Assembly (NCBI RefSeq): GCF_051020765.1 | Contig: NC_134933.1 | Coordinates: 15,659,461 to 15,723,460 of the forward strand | Length of the DNA stretch: 64,000 nt | Origin: Lasioglossum baleicum | Lineage: Eukaryota > Arthropoda > Insecta > Hymenoptera > Halictidae | Direction of reading: 5' to 3' | Shown: piece after piece, positions 56,849 through 64,000 of the stretch | How the letters are laid out: the number at the start of each line of letters is the position of its first letter | Numbering within the stretch: position 1 is the first letter of the stretch | Translations under genes and position numbers: made by a program | The notes under the pieces: model-generated | What the model was told of the DNA's origin: nothing | Seen by the model: only the letters and a program-made list of their open reading frames with translations | Database searches by the model: none

Positions 56849-57605
56849 GATAAATCCACAAGCCTACCTTATGATGGCGCAGGACCTATAAGCGTCGTCG
56901 AAATTTCATAAACACGGTTAATTACAATTTGCTGCAAAATCGTCGCAACACGCAAATCCATTCCCTATATGGGTCGCCAACGCGTCGCGTCGTCGTCGCG
57001 CGTCCAAAAAAGCCAGGCGAGGCCGAAACACTTTGTTGATACTTCCGTTCGGCAAAACAAGGTAATAGGAGTTTTGCCGCGCGAACGAGCAAACTGCAGC
57101 ATCGCGACGGAAGAAAAGGCGTTACGCAAACACGGCAGCAGCGAGCATGCTTCATTAGAAAGTTCCACGCAAGACAAACAAGACTGGGCTCGCAGCTAGA
57201 ACAGGCTGGTAATCTTTATCTAACCTGTTTACACTGGCCGCGTTTACTATTTGCAAAACCAGCGAGTTATTGATACAAGTAGTATCGGGGGCCGGGCTGT
57301 GTTAGCATGTGTCGGCGTGTTTATGCAATCAAATCAAAATGTCGCAGCCGCTGACGCAACAGCATCGCGCTATAAATTGTTATTCGTTCGCTGATGTATT
57401 CCCTAAATATCAGGCCGGAGCATTTAAAACGGGTCATCCGATATCTCACGTGCTATCGACGATTCGATACAGGAAAATGCATCGTATGACATTTCCTCGA
57501 TTTCGACGGGCGTATAACTGGACTGCGGATTTAATACACTTGTGACATGAGTGAGCACATGGGACTTGGAACATTGGAGGATTCGAAAGAATCTAAGAAC
57601 ATATC
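56849..57605. other. Unassigned stretch
   Basis: No recognisable gene. Overlapping frames at 56,922-57,199 on both strands. Confidence 0.45.
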
Positions 57606-57826
57606 AGATGATTGCATAAGTTCGTGTCCGATTTGAAAATAAAATTCAATGGTTAAATTTCAGAGAATACAGCTTTATTAATCAATTATATAGTCGGCAT
57701 CCTTTTATAATTGTAGAAATTCTACAACGATTACTTGTAGAAATTCTATAATTAGAAAAGAATGACGACTATATAATTTTCTTGTGAAAATCTATGAAAA
57801 TCGGGCACGAACTTACGCAATCATCT
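57606..57826. mobile_element. Foldback MITE (221 bp)
   Basis: Left AGATGATTGCATAAGTTCGT and GTCCGATTT pair with AGATGATTGCGTAAGTTCGT and GCCCGATTTTCA from the right. The centre (57,687-57,777) is itself a strong hairpin: TATATAGTCGGCATCCTTTT.. / TATATAGTCGTCATTCTTTT.. with TTGTAGAAATTCTACAA between. TAAGTTCGTG.CCGATTTT ends are reminiscent of Tc1/mariner-type MITEs, but the superfamily is not certain. Confidence 0.75.
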
Positions 57827-60740
57827 AACATTATTATCAGTTTATCCAAACTGTTACGAATTAAGGTTGGTACGCTTCGGATCGCAGGGAGACGAAGTTA
57901 TTGAAGGGAAAGATTGATGTGTTTTTGTATCTGATAAAAAGGAACTATATTCTTTAAGAATAAAAATGTACATGCATAATATAGATATACATATATGTAT
58001 ATGTATTCCCTATATTCCCTATATATGTATAGTGTTAATTACAAAGTGTGTTTGGGTCAGTTTGCATGTTTGTGTGTTTCTTAAAAAGGAGACATTGAAC
58101 GTATCATGGAGGTTTCCGTTACTATGTAATGAATTAATCTCGTTTCATCCTGCCTATAACAATCCTCACGAACCTCCCGAATGTCGCGTTGGAGGAACGT
58201 TTAGCGGTGGGGTGGATCCGCTAAACGCGTTAAGCGTGAGCCAGGAGCGTCGCGTTTCTAGTGCATTGGAACGCGACAAAACGATTAAGAGAGGAAATAC
58301 ATTTCTACTCGCTTTCTGTTTCCTGTAATTGTTGCAGTAGTCTGAAAGATATCTGAAGTGACTTTCACAACAAAAATCATCGTACTTGTCTCAAAAAGCC
58401 TTATCAGAGTATAGATAAACAGACGCATCACTCAATTAAGAAAGAGAAAATAGCTACAAGAGGATTCTTACGTAACACCAGACTATTGAAAACCAAGCGA
58501 GTTTCCTCCTGAACGAAGAATCATGAAGAATGCTCGACTCTGTGTACGATTTTCGTGCTGTGCGATCAGGAGAATTCAAAGAGGAGTGGTCGTACGGGCA
58601 CCGTTCTTTCTCCGAGGTCTGCGGCCGCCATCGTCGCGTTCTTTGTTGCCTCGCGCGGGCGTAATCCCATTGTCGTCGGTAACGGGCCGTAAATGGGCAA
58701 TCAAGGCTCGCAGCCGGGTCCTATAATTAACATAACCATGCGCTTCGAAATGATAGCTATTTGGCCTGAGAAATCCCGGGAGCGGCGATGCGGCGCGGCG
58801 CGGCGCAGTCGTCGCGTCGCAGCGTCTACGAAAGTGTTTGATCGTGTCTGCTTAAGCCACGGGATCTCTGGGCCATTGCAGGGACCGGTGAATCGCGCAA
58901 TTAATCTTCGATTCAGAAGCCCGGCTGTCGACCACTTCGGCAATCTCGGCTCCTATTCGAGCGTTCCAGGGTGTAAAACGATGGTTAAAACGATGACCGG
59001 TGCGAAATCCCGCGGCGGAGAGCGCGCGGAACCGCTTCGACGGTTAGACAGCACCCGATCTCGCTTTTTGTCCTTCTTTTTCTCATCCTTTGCCGGCTAC
59101 CGATTCTTTTTTTTTCCACGCGGAACTCCTTTTACCGCGAAACAGGACCGAGAGAGGACCGCGATGGCCTTTTGTGCGCGTCGCATGTCGGTCAGCACTA
59201 TTTCGTTCCGATTCTGCGAGCCTCGGACGCTCGACGTCATCTTTCCCCGCGCGTCTCTCCAGCGTCCACTTTACCCCGATTCGTTCGCACTTATCGACAC
59301 GATCGTAAAGCAAATTGAAAACGTCCTGTAAACGCGAAAGGGACCTGGGACATTCGTCACGCTTCCGCCATTGCTGAATATTCGTCACGGCTCCGTTGCA
59401 CGCGTTTCTTCGGCGAGCGTTGCAGGCGACGTTCATTTGCATACGGTCGTAGCCGCTGGTTTACTTATGACGCCTCCCTCCATAGCTTTTAAATGCGATC
59501 GTCTTCCTCCACACTGACGATCCAAAATTTTCCTTCCTTCAGGCCAGATCCATGTCATGTGCCAGTTGCTCTCCGGGGCAAGGAATTATAGAGAAACAAC
59601 AAATCCTACAAACACTGTCACGAATTCTCTAAATGAAAACATTCTAGAGGGCGTGGCTTCGTTGCCCCCGAATTTAAACGCTCCCAGTGCAAGGAGGATA
59701 GAGTGTGTATCTTGTAAGAATCCCTGAAGACCATATCAACTCTTTCATTGAAGTATTTCCTAACCGCACAATTATTGATTCTCTTTTTCTATATTCTTCT
59801 ACAGTGTTCTAGAGGTGCGCACGTGGGCGTGGCTTACTGGCCCTCGCAATTGCCGCAGACCACGAAGTAACAGAATATTCCAAACGGGTGCTACAGTAAC
59901 AGTAATTTTGTGTCAATTAAACAGAAAGACGACGCGAAACTACTCGCGACATTCCGTAAGAAATCACATAGCGCTTTTAAAAGAACTATGGGTGTGATAA
60001 GCGTGCAAGGAACGCGCGGCGGTGGGAACCGGATAAAAAAGGAAGGTCCTCTGGCGGGTGTAGTGAGAGAGGAAGCCGGTGCGGTCGATAAAACGCAAAC
60101 AGAGAGACAGAGCGGAGGGACAGTGCATAATGTAAATGAAACCCACCTCGATGGAACCGGCACCTGAATATTTTCCATCTGCATCGTGGAATACAGATAT
60201 TCAAGAGGCATCTGGCCTCGGCCGCCCCGGCTGCACCCGCACCACACCCGCCGTGACGCGAGGCAAGGCGAGGCGACGCGATGCCGAGCCGCGCTTCGTA
60301 GACGCAGCACTCCTTATAAAACCGAACTTCGACAGTTCCGCTCTCCTCCGCCATTCTCCCTTTTCCCGGCCCCAGACTTCGGGAAAGTGGTACGTGGGCG
60401 AAATTTCGACGTGACGAGCATGCAGTGTCCCCGGCTACTCCCCCCGCCCTAACGTCTTGCTACCTCATCTTTCCGGGCCGCGTTCTCTCCCTCCCTCCCT
60501 ACCCACGCTCACCCCCGTTCGTTCGCCTTTCCCCCTTTGCGACTCGCACGGGAAAAGATACGAACCTGCTCGCAACGGTTGCGACGCGAACACACGCGCG
60601 GGACAACCGAAATTACATATTCGGCCGAAGTGAACCGCCATTTTTTCCTAGAACGCTCCCATTCCCAGTAGTTTCTAATACTTTTTTACGCACACGTGGA
60701 GAACCGCTACGTTCAGGGAAGAAAGAACTGTTCAGGGTTA
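57827..60740. other. Unassigned stretch
   Basis: TA-rich repeats at 57,975-58,030, then CpG-rich DNA. The 212-codon frame at 58,693-59,331 is opposed by long minus-strand frames and has no domain; the same holds for 59,891-60,452. No gene called. Confidence 0.45.
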
Positions 60741-60890
60741 TCAGATGATGTGTACTCCCCAATAAATACTTTCCTCCCTACCACTAAACGTAGTTCGAAT
60801 CTCCTCTAGGGTCACATTATCCCCACTACCGCTGCTGATACATGCTAGCCGAGGATCTTCTTCCCCGCCGGCGCTGCGCGACCCCCACCA
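60741..60890 (-). pseudogene. Short coding-like fragment, unknown family
   Basis: After a stop, 49 codons on the minus strand include DNVTLEEIRTTFSGREESIY followed by WGVHII and a stop. Composition is protein-like and not CpG-driven. It lies downstream, on the same strand, of the fragment at 61,049-61,174, so both may be parts of one dead element. No family identified. Confidence 0.25.
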
Positions 60891-61048
60891 TTAATTTTCT
60901 AGTCCCCCACTCTTTAGCACTACTTCTTTTTTCTTTTTAGTTTAAAGACGTGTGGAAGAAATACTTTTACATACACCCCCCACGTAGAGGGGTAGTGTGG
61001 GGCTCGGGGGAAACAGGCCTTCGGTTTCCCCAATATTCACTAAAAAAA
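60891..61048. other. Spacer between coding-like fragments, with hairpin
   Basis: Contains GGGGAAAC..GTTTCCCC at about 61,009-61,032, able to form a stem, inside a wider pairing of GACGTGTGG (60,948) with TCACACGTC (61,049). Confidence 0.45.
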
Positions 61049-61174
61049 TCACACGTCTAGGACAGAGTCCTTTCCTCGCTTTCTAATGTCCTTGATGACA
61101 GTCAGGGCCCCGCTTCTTGCATTTCTCTTGGCTGCCTCATTTTCCGGACTCACTCCACTCCTGTTCTTTTTTTG
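61049..61174 (-). pseudogene. Short coding-like fragment, unknown family
   Basis: 41 codons on the minus strand containing PENEAAKRNARSGALTVIKD and RKRGKDSVLDV before a stop. Upstream on the same strand the frame continues after one stop with NKVKVGVVLKI. It resembles the basic tail of a mobile-element polyprotein in style, but I recognise no specific family. A plus-strand reading with splice-like borders competes at 61,216-61,306. Confidence 0.25.
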
Positions 61175-61930
61175 CTAAATCTTCAGCACCACTCCTACTT
61201 TGACTTTATTTCCAGAGCCGGCGAACTGGCCCGCAGGCCGCGCGCTATTTCTTTCATAGGATACCAGTAAGACCAGAAAGACTGTGTCTGGCAACTCTGG
61301 TCGCCGGTAAGGATCCTCTGTGCGAAACAGTATAATGCGAATGCTGGAATGTAACTCTGAATGATGTGAATCACGTCTCCAGCTAGTATGCTGATCGGCC
61401 AGCTACTGAGAAGTTAGAAAGAGTAGTATGCAAGCAATCTAGAGGCTTCGAGGACTCGTTGAGAGACTCTGTCGCGGAAGCTGTTGTCGAACGCGCCCGG
61501 AACTCGCCGGGAATGAAATCAGGACAGGATTGTAGGGTGTTATCGTGGAAATTGCGTGCACTCGTTTCCCAGTCCGCTTTACGACGGCTCTATAAACGCG
61601 CTTTATGACACGCGACCTCGGATCAGCCGAAAAGCGAAACAGGAATCCGGAATCGCAGCTAAGCGACCCTGTCGTTTACCACCAAAGTGTTGCTAATAGA
61701 AACGATTCATGTCAAATGTTTCTTCGATCGAAGCAAGTCATTTTCTACGGCGGTTCTCGTCGCGAAAACGAAGGTGTCTGGGGAGAATTGCATCGGAAGG
61801 TGCACGCAAAAAGCATGTCAAGGCGAATTTAGACTTTTCACTTTGGGAAAATAAGATTTTTCTCATGCGCATATCATCCAAAGTGAACATTCAAAGTGAC
61901 CAGTGACCAAAGTAGGATCAGTACCTAATT
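61175..61930. other. Unassigned stretch
   Basis: Apart from the possible splice-bounded segment at 61,216-61,306 (see findings), nothing recognised. Confidence 0.4.
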
Positions 61931-62044
61931 CTGCCATCACCGGAGTAGTCATGTGACATTGTGACACATGCACGGCGGAGACGAAGCGCGTCACGTGACG
62001 GGACAGAAGCGTGGGGAATAGGTAGAGTGGGAACAGAAGTGTGT
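61931..62044 (+). repeat. Dispersed repeat family A, copy 3
   Basis: CTGCCATCACCGGAGTAGTC, ATTGTGACACATGC, GGAGACGAAGCGCGTCACGTG and GGTAGAGTGGGAAC match copies 1 and 2. The palindrome GTCACGTGAC is intact, as in copy 1. Confidence 0.75.
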
Positions 62045-62255
62045 CAATCTATCGATTCTGAGTGAATCGAAGGTAATTATGGAACGGATATAAATATTCC
62101 ACTTTTCATCTTTTAGATTCCCTGTAGATGATTCATAGAACGCAGCTCGCTGAACTTCATTCATTGAACCGGATGCTCGTTCCTTGCATACTAGCGAGTT
62201 AATATTGAATATTTAATGCTTCCGGCGCAAAGATTCGATTAATTGTTATTTGTAA
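62045..62255. other. Unassigned stretch
   Basis: Nothing recognised. Confidence 0.45.
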
Positions 62256-62295
62256 TTCCGATGTTTCGATCTTTCTTCAGATCATCTTCAGGGTT
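62256..62295 (-). mobile_element. Penelope-like retroelement 3'-end motif (possible)
   Basis: On the minus strand CCTGAAGATGATCTGAAGAA then AGATCGAAACATCGG. A CTGAAGATGA..GATCGAAAC motif is common near the ends of Penelope-like retroelements in arthropods. The overlapping 61-codon minus frame ends PEDDLKKDRNIGITNNN. No reverse transcriptase or GIY-YIG domain is present nearby. The family assignment is from memory of the motif and is uncertain. Confidence 0.35.
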
Positions 62296-64000
62296 ATTAT
62301 AATTGCGTCCGTGAACAATTACTTTGTTGAGAATATTTTGAAAAACAGAAATGCAAACCAACAGTTGGTTGCAATTTATATTGTTAAGAAATTTACTCAC
62401 TAGCTTCGTGATGAAATTAATCAATTCGTTGTGTGAAACTGTAATCCGTGTTAAACACCTACACTAGCGAGTTGTTAGAAGTTTTAATACCTCGTGGTGG
62501 GGATTGCGGCGGCTACGTTGAGCCAATACGGAGTGGGGAAAGTGGAAAAACAAATCGCGTGATTGGTTACCCATTTCGGTGGCGTTTCGTGCCACGAGCG
62601 AGGTTCTACTGTACATCTAAAGCGAAGCAGTGTAAATTCACCTTCGCAGCGGACCGGCGAAACACGGCCCCATTCACCTACTGGCAAGCGGATCGATACG
62701 TTACGTTTATTATTAAAAAAGGCACTAACTTGGAAAGGGTTTGTACACGCGAGAACGCGTGCTTGCCGTGAAATTTCCCGGAAAATGAAACGGCTCGAAT
62801 TTTGCCAATTTTCGACTAGCTCCCGCGTGTTTAGTCTATCATCGGGGGTTTTCGGCGTGTGTCCCGTTTCAATCAGCCGGGAAACGCGGCGAAAAACCCG
62901 GATGAATGGTGGCCGCGTTCCAGCAGTTTTATCGGTGCCGAAAGGATATTATTAAAAGGCCGAGCGAATAATATTTCACGTGAATTTCGCGGGAACGGTT
63001 GAAGAACGAGTGTGCACGCGTTGCACGTGCACGTGCGTACGGGTGCGGTCGGATCGCGTGACAGCACACGTCAAACGAACGAATTACGCGGTCGACGGAT
63101 GCGAATTTCCCGGATAAACTGGTCGGGATGCCGCTCCACGTCGCGCGTTGCCTTTCAACGAGCAATATTCAGGCACCCGCGGCGAGGCGTCGGGCCAAAT
63201 AATGGTAATTTCCCGATAATGGGGCCGGCCGCCGTTTGTTAGACGCGATGGGAATACACGTCCGACGCGGTATCTTGATTTTTCCTCGCCCTCGGATATC
63301 TCGTGGCCACGGGCCACGATATAATTGAACGATCCCGCTTTATCAATCCCGGCGAGCGCTTCTGTTGCTTCGAAAAATATCTGCTCGCTCAAATATTGGC
63401 CGATCTCCGTCGCGAAGGCTTCCTTCGCAAGGAGCCGCGAAATTGGAATCTCTGCGCTAACGTTATAAACCGTTTCATAACAACAGCCAGTACAGGCAGC
63501 GCGAAAGCGAATCGCGGAATAGTATAATAGTGATAATAGCGTTGGCGGCTTTGTTTTCGGGAAAAACCCGATTAAAAATCTATCTGGGCTGGTTTAACGG
63601 ATTAACGGAGGTAAGGATTCGTTGTAAACTGTACGATATAATTGTCGTAGCACCGGTCCGGTGTGAAATCTGCAGTAGTTCGCATCAGATTAACTTCTAA
63701 TTGTTACCTGAAATTATTTCAATTTTTGTACGATTGTAAGGTGAATAAATTTTGCAATTGTTGAATGAAATCCGCAGCTTACTCATTATGAATGCAGGTA
63801 AATGTGTGAAACTTGTTGAACAATCTGGCATTTCAATTATTTTATCCGATACGAACATGATGCATCTGTTGTCAGTCGGAATTCTGTAGAATTAAAATGA
63901 AATGCAGTGCGAAAGAGTACGTCGGTAACATTTATTAATGAATTTGTTTATGTGTGTGATGAACGTACTCGATACGGTAGAACGTAGGTTATTTTTCCAT
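62296..64000. other. Unassigned stretch to the window end
   Basis: CpG-rich to about 63,500, then AT-rich. Overlapping frames on both strands (62,448-63,527) show no domain. GGAGGTAAGG at about 63,607 looks like a splice donor but has no matching acceptor. Confidence 0.45.

Noticed and set aside
58693..59331. 212-codon plus-strand frame
   Set aside because: Arg/Ser-rich, CpG-driven, overlapped on the minus strand by frames of 80 and 119 codons, and without a domain.
61605..61906. Two overlapping plus-strand frames upstream of repeat family A copy 3
   Set aside because: Short, mutually overlapping and without domain or splice context.

Overview
This window looks like eukaryotic nuclear DNA, most likely from an arthropod. 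The best guess is a hymenopteran such as an ant or bee, but no gene here fixes the species. The evidence is the absence of long conserved reading frames and of operons or ribosome-binding sites, the many microsatellites, CpG-rich stretches alternating with AT-rich ones, and a dense load of small DNA transposon derivatives (mariner/Tc1, TTAA-type piggyBac-like, hAT-like). It reads as intergenic sequence or the inside of very long introns. I found no confident complete protein-coding gene, tRNA, rRNA or CRISPR array. Most open reading frames are chance products of CpG-rich or low-complexity DNA; the largest (296 codons) is a by-product of a stop-free minisatellite.

Layout. 0-6 kb: unassigned DNA with GA-rich pentamer minisatellites (3.3-3.9 kb) and a palindromic dispersed repeat (4.4 kb). 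6-10 kb: a TTAA-bounded MITE, a mariner MITE with perfect ~39-bp arms, and a satellite carrying consensus heat-shock-element triplets (9.3-9.6 kb). 12.2-12.85 kb: a 92-bp minisatellite. 15.1-15.8 kb: a mariner deletion derivative that keeps the last 19 codons of a transposase, inside a possible older element. 16.6-22.6 kb: one dispersed repeat family, several TTAA or foldback MITEs and local tandem duplications. 24-28 kb: pyrimidine tracts, more tandem duplications and a candidate signal-peptide exon at 27,959-28,018. 28-34.4 kb: TTAA-bounded elements, a perfect 24-bp-arm hairpin and two long foldback elements. 37.3-38.2 kb: a composite MITE with a hAT-like MITE inside it. 40-45.2 kb: a (CTTC)n tract, an 86-bp mariner-type MITE, a possible decayed BEL/Pao gag fragment and a MITE with an internal 160-bp duplication. 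45.2-52.6 kb: almost featureless. 53-54.8 kb: decayed coding-like DNA on the minus strand and a divergent duplication. 55.8-57.8 kb: a stack of elements including a clear nested hAT insertion with an 8-bp target duplication. 60.7-62.3 kb: minus-strand coding-like fragments, another dispersed-repeat copy and a Penelope-like motif.

The clearest story is transposon archaeology. Small non-autonomous elements of at least three superfamilies have inserted next to and into each other. In one case an empty-site paralogue lies in the same window (32.75-33.0 kb versus 55.87-56.36 kb). At least eight two-copy local tandem duplications with periods of about 87 to 195 bp are superimposed. The only feature suggesting a host gene is the 60-bp candidate exon near 28.0 kb.
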